NCBI GenBank assembly: GCA_020055645.1
Contig: CM034546.1
Location: forward strand, 59,148,001 to 59,212,000
DNA from: Tomocerus qinae
Lineage: Eukaryota > Arthropoda > Collembola > Entomobryomorpha > Tomoceridae
DNA length: 64,000 nt
Direction of reading: 5' to 3'
This document shows positions 49,460 to 60,584 of this stretch, one piece after another (the stretch's first letter is position 1; each line of letters opens with the position of its first letter). Position numbers and translations under genes: made by a program. The notes beneath the pieces are model-generated. The model did not search any database and had not been told where the DNA came from. It worked only from the letters and a program-made list of their open reading frames with translations.

Positions 49460-49771
49460 ATGAGACAAGTTTTCATTTTTGCAGTTTTACTTTTACTTGT
49501 AGTTGGGCCTACAAACGTTTATGGCCAACAATGTGACAAGACTAAAGACGGGCGTTATTTGGGCTACTGCAGAAGTAAGAATATATTATTTATTTTTTAA
49601 AGTTAATCATGATAGATTATTTCAAAGTAAAAATCAATGTTTTTAAATAGCAAATTAAGTAATTGAGCTTTTTGGATTCTTCTACTAGGTACATGTTTTA
49701 GTCACGAGAAACCTTCGACTTCACCGAACTGGGCTTGTCCGTCGGGCCAAAAATGTTGCATTCAAAAATAA
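49460..49771 (+). CDS. Beta-defensin-like secreted cysteine-rich peptide
   Basis: Exons 49460-49574 and 49689-49771 (phase 1 intron of 114 nt, donor GTAAGA, acceptor CTACTAG) give 65 aa. Residues 1-22 form a strong signal peptide (FIFAVLLLLVVG core, cut after VYG). The mature 43 residues hold six cysteines spaced C-x11-C-x3-C-x13-C-x5-C-C. The C-x3-C, long loop, C-x5-CC pattern, with Gly before the fourth-loop Lys (PSGQKCC) and a Glu in the loop after the third Cys, is that of beta-defensins and big-defensin C-terminal domains, known in vertebrates, molluscs and a few arthropods. TATA box at 49361, AATAAA at 50628. A role in antimicrobial defence is inferred; a toxin-like or other disulfide fold is possible. 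Confidence 0.72.
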
Positions 49772-49794
49772 TTAATGTACAGTTGCACAGTCTT

Positions 49795-50494
49795 CAGGGC
49801 CGCCCCGACGCATGGGCAAGCAGGGCAGCCGCCCAGGGCGGCAAATGCTTGGGGGCGGCAAAATACTAAGAATCCATTACATTTACGCTATTTGGGAGAT
49901 CGAAAAATATCAAATAATAAGATTGACATCATATTCCAATCCATTCATCCTTGTCTTCCTTGTTCACAATTTGATAGTTATCGCAAATCCAAATAATTAA
50001 GTGATGGTCTTAGGCAGCAAAAGTATGACATGACATAACTCCAACGTCGGCAAGGACATGTTGAGCGATGGGCTTTACCCCCCAAAATACGAGAAAAAGA
50101 GAATTTTTTCTCAAAATAGCAAAAAATTTCGCCCTCAGCGCGATTATTTGCCATCTTTAGGCCATTTTTGACTCATTTCCGACAAAAAATGTCGAAAATT
50201 TTCGCGCTAAGCGCCAATATATATTATTTAAATATCTATTGGAAATCTTAGCCCTTCCGAATCACAGTTCTGTATACGTGCTAGCTTGTCACGTCAGTGC
50301 CATTACATTGATAATTCAAGGGTTTAAATATACTTATTGATTTACCGGTTATAATTAATTTCCAAATCATTATTCGACACATTTTTACATTAATAAAATA
50401 GCATTGCAATTGACAAAATGGACTTTAAAATGTATCTCAAAGGGCGGTATTTTTTATTTTGCCCGGGGTGACAAAGACCCTTGGGGCGGCCCTG
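49795..50494. mobile_element. Non-autonomous hAT element in the defensin-like gene 3' UTR
   Basis: 700 bp with terminal inverted repeats CAGGGCCGCCCC / GGGGCGGCCCTG and a perfect 8-bp target duplication ACAGTCTT (49787-49794 and 50495-50502). CAGGG ends plus 8-bp duplication are the hAT signature. It lies 23 nt after the stop codon of the peptide gene and before that gene's probable AATAAA at 50628. No transposase coding. The interior (about 50045-50290) matches 22039-22255 in reverse orientation. Confidence 0.88.
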
Positions 50495-50627
50495 ACAGTC
50501 TTTTACTTTGCATAAATTCTTTAGTTTTATAGTTTTAAAGCACTTTGAAAATTTTGAATTCATTTAATTACGAGATAAAGTAATGAAATTATATTATAAA
50601 TATTTGAGGTGTCTATGGACATGGAAC

Positions 50628-50633
50628 AATAAA
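50628..50633 (+). terminator. Probable polyadenylation signal of the defensin-like gene
   Basis: AATAAA followed by a T/G-rich stretch. With the 700-bp hAT insertion removed it would lie about 150 nt after the stop codon, a normal distance; with it, about 860 nt. Confidence 0.45.
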
Positions 50634-50924
50634 AGTTTTGAATGATCATTAAATGATTGCCACTTATAAACTCTCATTGTCACTTATCGCTATTATTCTA
50701 AAGTGCCAATTATTTCAGATCGCACACGATGATTTGTTCTACAACAACTGGCACCGAAGGCAATCCTATGCATGGTCACCGTACACCTTCAAACAATCCG
50801 AATAGTATATACCCAAATCTGATAGAAAGTGGTCCAAATTGACAAAACATTAGCATGCATCCATGGGAGTTAAGATATTTTTGAGGATTTGGTAGATTCA
50901 CCTTTTACCTCAAGGTTATTATTC

Positions 50925-51050
50925 GTACATATTTAGACACTGAGCCGAAAATAACCTTATTAACCACACCAGGCTCAGAAATATACTATGCTCCAACCGA
51001 GAATCGAACTGGCGCTCGATGAGGCTTAGAAGCAGTGCATATAATCTTGT
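50925..51050 (-). mobile_element. Probable tRNA-derived SINE fragment
   Basis: On the minus strand, GAGCGCCAGTTCGATTCTCGG (51006-51026) contains a good RNA polymerase III B-box (AGTTCGATTCT), preceded by CACTGCTTCTAAGCCTC, which looks like an anticodon arm, and followed by a non-tRNA body. The A-box half is missing or degraded, so this is not a working tRNA gene. Confidence 0.5.
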
Positions 51051-51170
51051 GTATCTTTTTATATGATTTTAGGCACGGTATTTATTGTATCCACATAAAA
51101 ACTATCAAATCATTAACAACGTAGATTGAAGTACTTGGAATATTGTATTTTGAAAGACATTTCATGAACG

Positions 51171-53347
51171 TTATTTTTTTCCTGAAGAGTTGCCAGAATA
51201 AGTTGCTTGACCGTAGCTGGAGGATTTATTGATTTTGGACAAATTGATGAACTTCATCATACAGTAATAGGCTGTTTGAAAGGAACACAATTGGAAAAAA
51301 TGCATAAATATAGTGAGTACTATTTTATGAATAATTTTTATCAACATTCTATTTTTAGACTTAAGATAATTACCTGCAAAAATGAAGAAAACGGCTAAAT
51401 ACGATTTCACATTCCAAAGATACCAAAGTAGTGAACACATAATTACAGATATCCATACGATGGCATTTAACAAAGGGTAATATCGTCGTGGTAACTCAAT
51501 TCTTTTGTATTTCTTGAATTCTTCCATCTCGTTATTAGGTACGAACTGTCCAGTATTCAAATAATTGTCGAAAAGCTTATCCTAAGAAAATTATCAACTT
51601 TAGTTGCCGGATTATAAATTCATGAGTACTGAACTGAATTTAATTTGTCCTTTATTGGTAATTAAGTATTTGCAATTAATACTTAATGCATATTATGACT
51701 ATTGGTGGAACTAATCAGTGCACCTTTTGTTGATAAAGGTTATGCAACCAAAGAGCAGCCTCTTCTTCATTGTCAGGAACCTCTTCCATGGGAATTCTTC
51801 GTAGCATCAGGGAACAATGAATCTGCTTCCCTTTCAGCATATTGAGTATAGTCGGCTTATTATCTCGGTTTCTATAAGATAATAATTGATGTAATTTAAA
51901 TATGTGTCTTTAAATTTGTAAATTAGCAGTCTAGGACTAAATTTTCTGTATAAAAATGTTTTATAATTGTTGGGATAAAGAGATAAATGATTGGTATTAT
52001 TGTACTAAATTCCTTACGGGTCAATTACAATAGTCAAATCGTAAATGGCGGGAACATTTCCTTTAAGATGCTGGACACTGGCAACGAATCCTTTAGTTCT
52101 GGGCAATAAATGATGTTTTAATTCAGGAAGACCCTTTTCTCTAGCGACCTTCATACTGGCGGTGTGTTTAGCTTCAGTGAATCTAGTGCCCTCAGCAAGC
52201 ATGCACAACTACACAACAAAGATGCATTTGTAAAATACGGAGTATAAAAATTTACTACATGAAACCTAATTGAACTTGATTTCAGTATTAATTAATTTAA
52301 ATGGCAGTTATTCAAAAATTTAGCCAGAACTCATTTTCAATTACTTAAATAACATAAATGAACTTTACCCAAAATGGGTCTGGATATTCTGCAAGCCGTA
52401 ACAAATGTTTTCCTAAGCTCTTTTTATCTTGCTCCCAATTTCGCTCAAGAAATACCATTTCTTGGAGTTTCCACGACCATCCCAGCAAAGGTACATATTG
52501 GAGCATTTTTTTCATGAAGATTCTAACATTCTGCAAACAGAAATCAGAAAAATTGTATCAATTGAAAGTAATTTAGCTCTAATTATTCCTATCCATGAAC
52601 GAAAAAAATATAAACAAGAAAAAGTTTCAATTTGGCACAAAATTGAAATGTATGTACATTAGTGGGTAAGATATTTATGTTTTGCACTTCTTTTCGGATA
52701 GTTCGGAGTATGTAAAAGATTCTAAATTTTTAGAAATATTCAACTTACACCGAGGATTCTTGAGCGATCACAGAGTGTATAACACATGACCCAGTCGACT
52801 TCATAGCTATGATTGAATAAAACCAGAGCATGTTCTTTACCCAAGAATTGTCGAACTACTTCTGGGTCACTGTAAATTTTACATGTTGATCCTGACCACC
52901 AATCTGCGATAAATACCACATCTGAAGTGGCAAAGAAGAGAATACATATTATTTGATAGAAGTGTGGGCGTGTGTGTCCATGTTTTCAAGGGGATTAAGG
53001 GGTAGTATAGCATAAGGATCCAATTTTCACCCGCCCGAAATTCAAAAGAGTATAGCAGTCTCAAATCTTAATTCTTTATAATAAAATGAAAACTCTTGGA
53101 CAATGGCGTGCAAATACAAAAACTATAATTAATTTATATTATGTATGTAAATTGTTGACTTACAACTATTGCCTGTGTATGTAACGTAGTAATTGATTTT
53201 TCTGCATAACGTACGACTGAATGGCCAAATAAATATAAACATAACAGCCTGGATGATATTTATGGCGATTAAAGTTGCCATGAATGTCACAAGTAAACAT
53301 ATTTGACTCAAAGTACTCTGTTTAAACGAATTCCAAATATTCTTCAT
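51171..53347 (-). CDS. 1-acyl-sn-glycerol-3-phosphate acyltransferase (AGPAT3/4 type)
   Basis: Seven exons on the minus strand: 53347-53164, 52903-52749, 52530-52369, 52208-52018, 51871-51724, 51581-51374 and 51271-51171, with phases 1, 0, 0, 2, 0, 1. The protein is 382 aa, close to the usual 376-378 of animal AGPAT3/4. It transfers an acyl group from acyl-CoA to the sn-2 position of lysophosphatidic acid, making phosphatidic acid for glycerolipid synthesis, in the ER membrane. Seen: N-terminal membrane segment (about 16-42); catalytic HX4D as NHSYEVDW (His93, Asp98); EMVFLERNWEQD block (137-148); EGTR (173-176); KHHLLPRTKG (198-207) for substrate binding; two C-terminal membrane segments (about 314-350). 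The fifth exon donor is an unusual GTGCAC. Complete and apparently functional. Confidence 0.95.
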
Positions 53348-53355
53348 TTTCCCTT

Positions 53356-55093
53356 TTATTGCTTTGCTTGTTGACGGTCTGGAATCTGGATTAGATATGG
53401 CCCCAATGGCCAGTGCCCTTCCTCACTGGTAACTAAAAATGTACCTGTAAGGTGAAACATGCGATATATATGTACAACCGTTATTATGGCATAAATAATT
53501 TTATAAAAGGGATAGATGTTTTTATCATTAAGTTCTCTAAGGTGTTTTTATTGTTAATTTTTCCTGTTTAGTCATGAGTATAAAATATACTGCTGTTGAG
53601 CAAGGTGAAATACTTAATTATGTGAATTGACTTTTTCAGGAAATCTTTTTCATGCTTATTTATTGCATTCTGTTACTCATGCATGCATTTTACTACATTT
53701 TAAATAGAATTGAGAATAATGAACAATGTTTGATTCAACTAATTACTACAATGGTAAGGATTAATCTTTCCCATGCATGTGCATGATAGTACGTATCCAG
53801 TTTGTAATTCTCACATAGGAGGAAAGAAAATATTTCTTGCACTAGCAATGCATAGAGAAAATTACACGTAGTATGTCCTTAAATTCTTACTATCTTACTT
53901 TTGAACTACATGCATCACTAATAATAATAGTAACTAGGTACATATTATGTACTAATTATGTACTGTTTAAGAAAAACTAATTTCGGGCATGCAATTGTGC
54001 CTGCCTTGTGACGCATTTGACTTATCTATTATCTACTAACATAAGTAGCTAAATTCCCAGTAAAATACAACATTGAATAAATTGTAGTTAACGTGAGTTC
54101 ATTCCCTCTTGCATAATCATGGAAAATAAAGAAAGAGTATCATAAGCAGTTCATTTATTTACCATATTTTTGAAGAACACACAAAGAAAATAACCTTGAC
54201 CTTGATTACCGAAGAGACTTATAGAACAACAAGAGTTACAATGATGATACTAATATAGTTGGCTTTAAAGGTTCTTAAAATTGAAAAATATAAACTCTGA
54301 GATTAAATGATTCAGTAAATAACAAAATGTGTACAGGACATCTATAATATATTATGTGCAAGTATTAGGTCAGAATTTTATAAAGCATTTTAGCTTATTT
54401 TCTATGCTAAAAGATTGTCAATGCCCGTAAAGCTAAAACTGGAATTATGTAATCACTTTCTTTCTGTTGACATAACAGAAATGGTATTGACATTTAAGAT
54501 TTGGAGTTCGCTTATTATAATTTGGTAACTAGTATTATTATATCATTATTACACGCAAAATAATTCCTTAAATTGTTACAATTGGATTGTTAAAATTGCC
54601 GAAATATTCAAATTTTAAAGGAATAAAAATAAACCTTGCAATATATTACGATAATGCTCATTAAATTTAAAGCTGTAGCAGGAATTGGAATAGATTTGTA
54701 CATATAAATCAGTACTTCAATTTCAAATCTCAAAATCTAACCTAAAAGCTAAAAATAGTTCGGTCATTAAAAGAAAAGAGTATGTAGTACTTGTTTATAA
54801 AGTTTACCCACATATCATAACACAATAGTAGTACAGTACTGCATGCACAGCTTTGTCTATGTATCTCACAAACAAAGCAATAAAAAGTTGAAAAGGGTCA
54901 TTTCTCCATTCGAGTCCTTCAAGTTTACTGTCCCTCACATGTATTAAGATAAAAATAACATTTGAGCGACCAGATTTTATTGTACGTATAGAAAACATTC
55001 TCAGTGTTAGTTATGAGTCATAAAACAGTAATTTTACTTACTGTGCACTTCTGTTGTGTTCTTGGGCGGGTAGGGCGTCACCATCGTCGCCAT
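53356..55093 (-). other. Candidate spliced upstream reading frame before the acyltransferase
   Basis: A minus-strand ATG at 55093 in a good context (GAAATGG) opens 17 codons beginning MATMVTPYPPKN, ending at 55042 before a perfect GTAAGT donor (phase 1). A matching acceptor (CACCTTACAG) precedes 53444; joining the two keeps the frame open for 30 more codons, through LVTSEEGHWPLGPY, to TAA at 53358-53356. The acyltransferase ATG follows 8 nt later. Together 46 codons. This is either a 5' UTR with an upstream ORF that could limit translation, or a small protein on a two-cistron mRNA. The splice pairing is inferred. Confidence 0.5.
53445..55041. other. Presumed first intron of the acyltransferase transcript
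   Basis: AT-rich, without coding signals on either strand. If the upstream reading frame is right, this 1.6-kb stretch is its intron (donor 55041, acceptor 53445). The frame 54804-54998 shows no family features. Confidence 0.4.
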
Positions 55094-57912
55094 TTCATCT
55101 CAGTGTGACTGTGAATTAAGATTCCACTCAGTAAAGATAGAAAATATACTGATTTTCTAATATCAAATCTTAGTGAGAAAATTATTTCCCATTGTCCACC
55201 AACATAATTTTATTTTAATAATTGTTTGTGTCAACACATCGTAATGAAAGACATTCGAGAAACATTAGCGTGGTAAATAAAATATTAATCCTTTTATATT
55301 TATAAATTTTATTGCTTGGACATCTCAATACCATCAATTCTTCTTTCATGGTTCTGGTTCATTTTTAATTCAATCTTTTAATTTAATGCTAGATATCAAT
55401 TTTAATAAATTTAATAGTCACGCCTATTTCTATTTGGGTAGTTTTTCACAAAATAAGAAATGATGCTTCCACAAATTTTAAAAATATTAATTAATTATGA
55501 AAGCCAATGATTTAAGTGTTTTCATTTTATGTACATTTTTTAGATGGATGTTAATTAAGGGAAGTTGAAGTCCATAAAAAATACACCTCCTGGCTGAAAC
55601 TTGAATTTTGCTAATTCCAGAAAATGTTTTACAACCAAGTACCAAATGTCAATTCGTCTTAAATTGACTACCAGGACAAGATATGGCCAGAATACGTGAC
55701 TTTATTACGTAAGTTTATTATATTTCGTTTAAAATATAAAAAGTGCTTTTTAGTATATCATTATTAATTAACTGAACTTAACAGGACACAGTTAAATGTA
55801 GTTGACAATAATTTATTTCCTTTCGATATAACTGAGAATTAAAAGTTTTGGAACTCCCCCAGCAAAACTATCCCAGAATCTTAGACGATCTTTATTTTCT
55901 ATTGTTAACTAGTTAAGAACTGCAGTATGGGTAATGTCAATTTTACATAATTGAAAACAGCTTTTTGAAAACACTTAAACGATTTTATTTAAATTGGGTT
56001 TAGATTTAATTCTATGCAATAATGATAGCGACTGATGTTACATGTAGTGTTTAATTACCCAACATCAAGGTCATATCATGGGATGTAAGCTTTTGTTTCT
56101 ATAAGGATATTATTAGGTCAGAAAAATATAACATTGATATGACTATATGACTTTAATACCATGAAAATTAGATGTGAATAGAGCAGAACATGAGAACACC
56201 GCTACTGAGAAATAAAAGTTTGAATAATGTATACATTTAGTAGTGGAGTGGCGAATCTTTAGGTCATAATTTTCAACTTCTTAGCTTTTTATTTTATTTA
56301 GTAATTTAATTTGGTGCTATACGATTTTATTTACTGAATTATTAGCCTTAAAATTAAAATACATCAGATATCTTATTTTGATCCTTTTGAATATTATTTG
56401 ACAGTTTTAAATAAATTACAATTAAAAACTTTGGATGCCACCGTTGAATAGTTTGTGTACACATTCTCTGACATTGTTATCTTTAACTGCGACATAATAT
56501 GATAAATATATCAAAGAATAGCAAAAGTAATCGTTTCCTTAACACTACCAAGTGACAAGCCACAAGGAATGTTTTTTGAAAATAGACAACATAAAGTTCT
56601 AAAAACTGAAACCTCATCAATGAAGAGACCTTAAAAATATAATAATGTTCATCTGTACTTTAAAAGATAGGATGATATGAATAATTCAATATAATTTATA
56701 CAATTTTCTAATTTAGGTATTTAAGAAGCCATTTATTACATTGAGTTTTAGAAAACGAAATCTACTTTTCCAAACTCTTTAAGAAGCATTTAATCCCTCT
56801 TGTATTATGACTTCATTTACAATAAAATAATGAATTGGTAAGTACCGTATTTACCTACTTATATTTTTTATTTGATCGAGACTAGTTTTATTATGCTACC
56901 CTTAAATATGCTTCCAATTTTAACTATTATCAAGGTTTCCGTAATTTCTTGTCATTAGAAAAACTGGTGTGTTTTCAGCAGGTATTGAAATTGGCTCTCT
57001 CATTCAGCACCCGGCTGGGTACCCCAAAACGAGATGGTTTGCTATGAGCAGCTGGTGAACAGAGAAACAGATTAGATTGCAAAAGGTACTGCAATGAAAC
57101 ACTAACCTCGTTTTAGCACGTGCAGTTGCTGAAACGGGATCAAAGTTATAAAATTAGCTTTATCGCTTTAATTTATAAACATGATTTAATTTTACCTATT
57201 TTTCAATATTGCAGATCGAGCTAAAGGATATGAGTAACATTATACTCAAGATACAGACCGTTAATTTTGACTGCTGTGAAATAAAAGGAACGTATATATC
57301 TCCACTGTAGAATGTTTTAGAAGAAGTCTATGCAGAGGTCAGCTCTCGACAGTATAAGCGAAAAAAGATGTTAGTCGCTATCATCACGGAACGCAAAAAA
57401 CAAAATTCAAACCACCCAAAGGTTTACAACAATATTTCATTTTCGGTGACTAAGTAACTATATAAGTAGAATAACTAAGTTTAGGTAGAGTTTGGCCAAT
57501 TTGGTGTTCAAACTGTTCAAAGTTTCAATTTATCAGAAGAGGAGAACACAGCTCAGAGCCGGCCTAATGTAAAGCGATTACACGGGGCCCCATCTAAACC
57601 CCCAGTACTCCAATTGAGTATCAAAAGATCTATGTGCAGGACACAACTATAGCCCGTGCACCTGCACTAAGCGGAAAATTTACGGGCGGCAAATGAATAT
57701 TTAATTCAAATATTTAATATTTAGATGAAATGACCGCCTATTCCACCTACTCTGTGATTCAGGATATTTCCTCCATCCAATGCTAAATTCCATGTAAACG
57801 TTTATAATTCGAAGAATTTGCAAACTTTGTATTGAGAAGAGTATTTCATGGAAAAAGCTCAATGAATCAGCCAGCACACTTCGTTATTCACAATCTTCGT
57901 AGAATTGTCATA

Positions 57913-58026
57913 TCGTCTGCTTAATATTACAACGTAATCATTTTTTCATGGCTGCTACAATGTAACAAGCCATTGTTTCATGGCTGCGACAATGTAACAA
58001 ACCACATCTCCTGATACAATGGTTAC
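57913..58026 (+). mobile_element. One-armed fragment of the palindromic MITE family
   Basis: Begins with TCGTCTGCTTAATATTACAA after a TA and repeats the ATGGCTGCTACAATGTAACA units of the left arm of the element at 39174-39443, then ends near its centre (CTCCTGATACAATGGTTAC). The right arm is missing. Confidence 0.7.
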
Positions 58027-59157
58027 ATATAAAAACGTAATACACGGCAGAGACAGTTTAATAATAGTATTCAACTAATCGCAGTACAAAAAAATAATTT
58101 CGGTAGTTTTAGTTCTTAAAGTTATAAAATGAGTTTTCACTTTTCAAGGCTTTTCAGCCACTAAAAGTGGCTTAATAATGGTATTAATACACAATATTTG
58201 TGTATAAAAGCACTTTTAGCGTAATATTTCTCACTTCCCACATCAATTTACTGTATTAATCGATTGAGTTTCCCATATTGCAATAATTCTCCAGTTGGGG
58301 AACTAAATGAACAAAGGAGAGTATCTGATAAGATGGGCAACGTTGGCTATAAACCACTGAAATTGAGGCAAAAATGTTGGGCTGGCCATTTTTCAATATA
58401 TCGTAGAATTTTGTTCCTAAGATACACCAAATAAATTGCCAATAGTTGTTAGTGTACAGTTCATATTTAGTCGTGTAACCATTTCAACCAAGGTGATTAG
58501 AAATGACACCACCACTACAACGAGCAACACCAGGTGACAACAAAGTAGTCCGGTTAGCCATGGCCATGTGGATCAGGATTAGAGAGCTGCCCGTCCCAAG
58601 TTTCCGTATGCCTGCCCGTGCAACTATCTAAGAGAGTTCACAAGAAAACTGTGCCCGTAGGGCATTAAAATGTCTGCCAGTGTAACTCCCTAATTACAAG
58701 TGGGTGAATTAAGGCTATTTTGTCGATGCGCAGAACATTGATAACACATCCCCGTGGGGAAAAAAAGTCATATTAAAAAAATGTTTTTGTTTTGAAAAAC
58801 CACATGTTTTTTGAGGGCTTATTGTGGCCTATTTTTCCAAAAAGCCCCTGTATTTTTCAAAATTAAATAGTTTTTGAACTGGAACGATTTCCCAGTTTCT
58901 AAGTTTTGACTTGGCCATGCTCTCTTCCGTAGCATGACAATCTATTGGCTTAAAATCTTACGATTTACTCTCAGAGTGGGAGGGAATTATTTGAGCCACC
59001 AAGATTTTCCAGTTACCGAAAATTCGGGATGGTTGAAGTAAAGCAGTAGTGGTTGCACATTTTAAAAATTGCGCTATGAAATACACGGGGCATACCAGGA
59101 CCCGCTTTCTAGGGATTTAACCTAACCCAATTAAAATAATAACATTGATAGGTATTT

Positions 59158-59392
59158 GTGCAACCCCAAAGTGATTTGAATTTGAATGTTTCCAGGGCTC
59201 CGCCCTCAGGGACAAAGTGACGACAAGCTCCAGAGAACTGGTTTCCCCCAACCAGTTATTTCAAACCACTTTCTCCCTGCTTTCGATTCGGAGAACTGGT
59301 TGGGGGAAACCAATTTTCTGCAGCATGTCGTCACTTTGTCCCTGAGGGCGGAGCCCTGGAAACATTCAAATCACTTTGGTGCAACCACTACT
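59158..59392. repeat. Long hairpin element
   Basis: Left arm from GTGCAACCCCAAAGTGATTTG through AATGTTTCCAGGGCTCCG to GTGACGACA; right arm is its complement, ending CAAATCACTTTGGTGCAAC. An inner second inverted pair (AGAACTGGTT around the centre) sits in the loop. About 75 bp of stem is nearly perfect. GC-rich compared with its surroundings; the frame 59186-59467 is arm sequence. Confidence 0.75.
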
Positions 59393-59420
59393 ATAATTCA
59401 ACCTTCAGGATGCCTGATTC

Positions 59421-59628
59421 TGGGATACCTTGTGTTGACCTTGGTTAAGTATTTTGAGATACCTTGAGTTGACCTTGGTTAAGTATTTTGAGATACCTTG
59501 AGTTGACCTTGGTTAAGTATTTTGAGATACCTTGAGTTGACCTTGGTTAAGTATTTTGAGATACCTTGTATAGTTGACCTTTGGTTATGTATTTTGAGAT
59601 ACCTAGTTTGGTTGACCTTGGGTAGTAT
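59421..59628 (+). repeat. 34-bp tandem repeat, about six units
   Basis: Units of the type GAGATACCTTGAGTTGACC followed by TTGGTTAAGTATTTT repeat with a 34-bp period. The inner copies are identical; the last two are degenerate and carry small insertions. Open frames through it (59186-59467, 59522-59725) arise from the repeat. Confidence 0.88.
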
Positions 59629-60551
59629 GTTTGATCTAACAAAAAATGATCACCAATCCCCAATACACACAGTAGAAGAAAATGGTAACCGGTATAGCGT
59701 CAATTTTAGATGCATTCATATCTGAAAAATCTTTTTTCAAAGGGATTGAGGTAATTTTTAATTTTTGAACCAATTTTGTTCAAAAACAAAAAATACCTCA
59801 AACTCCAAATTCACATCATAATTTTTAAACAGTTTGAAGAACTTACGGTAAAAGTTTCAGATTTGTAGAGTTGTGTGCTCACAATTTTTTTGGCATTCAA
59901 AGTTTTTTCCCCTGTATATAGATAGGGTAAAGGACTTTCACAAAGACGGGTATATCTCAGAAACTAAAGATACCTCTGACTCAAAAATCATAAATGATGT
60001 TCCCAAGAATATCATCTATGAATTCTGAAAGTTTGAAGTTTCTAAACTAGTGTGCTCTATAAAAAATGGTCAAGCGAAAATAGCCAAGTGAAGTGCCCTT
60101 ATCCGGAAACCCTCCTATGTGAAAATATGGCTCTCCAAATGTCTAGTTCCCCCTACCGAAATAATTCCCCACCCTTAAACCTTAAATTTAAGGCATAAGA
60201 ACCATATACAAATGAAATCAGTGAATCTTCACTTCTTCACTTTTGAATCATTTTATCTGCACCCAGCCAGTATACAATATGATAAGTACCAACCAGTGTA
60301 CAAAGTACCATTCACCACTTACCATTGGTAAGTGGTTTTTAATGGTATTTAATGTTATTTACCACCACCTAAAATTGGTGGTAAATGCAAATGGTATAAT
60401 TAGTAAGAAATGGTAAAAATAGTTTAATTTAAATTTCGTACAGAATTTTAAATAAAATTCGCCTGTAGGAAACGCACTCGTTTCATCCCTATGTAAAGAA
60501 ATCTGTAATAGTATTATTGTCTGTTCCTTCTCCTCTTCCTTACTGACCAGT

Positions 60552-60584
60552 ACCACGTGCTCAGTAATTTACTGAGCACGTGGT
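60552..60584. repeat. Perfect 16-bp inverted repeat with CACGTG boxes
   Basis: Arms ACCACGTGCTCAGTAA and TTACTGAGCACGTGGT are exact complements separated by one base. Each arm contains CACGTG. It stands just left of the likely retrotransposon LTR and is not clearly explained by it. Confidence 0.8.

Larger units (their letters stand above)
50503..51170. other. Region between the defensin-like gene and the acyltransferase
   Basis: Holds the end of the peptide gene's 3' UTR and the SINE fragment. At 50719-50805 an acceptor-like TTATTTCAG is followed by 28 open codons (AHDDLFYNNWHRRQSYAW) and a stop; it could be a terminal exon of something not found, but no partner exon is visible. The acyltransferase 3' end lies at 51171 on the other strand. 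Confidence 0.4.
55094..60551. other. Gene-poor stretch before the retrotransposon
   Basis: I see no convincing gene in 5.4 kb. The acyltransferase promoter should lie just right of 55093. Two weak coding hints: ATG at 55683 with nine codons and a GTAAGT donor, and 57311-57421, 37 open codons between AG and GT (EEVYAEVSSRQYKRKKM); they cannot be joined with confidence. Known repeats are the MITE fragment 57913-58026, the hairpin 59158-59392 and the 34-bp tandem array. A GC-rich block at 57555-57600 (GGCCCCATC) is probably another transposon remnant. Confidence 0.4.

Noticed and set aside
50990-51040. tRNA gene
   Set aside because: Only the B-box half is recognisable; no acceptor stem or A-box, so a SINE fragment is more likely.
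57311-57421. 37-codon exon-like stretch
   Set aside because: Has AG and GT borders but no partner exon or recognisable family, so it is not listed as a gene.
59186-59725. Two open frames of 93 and 67 codons
   Set aside because: They are the hairpin arms and the 34-bp tandem repeat read through.
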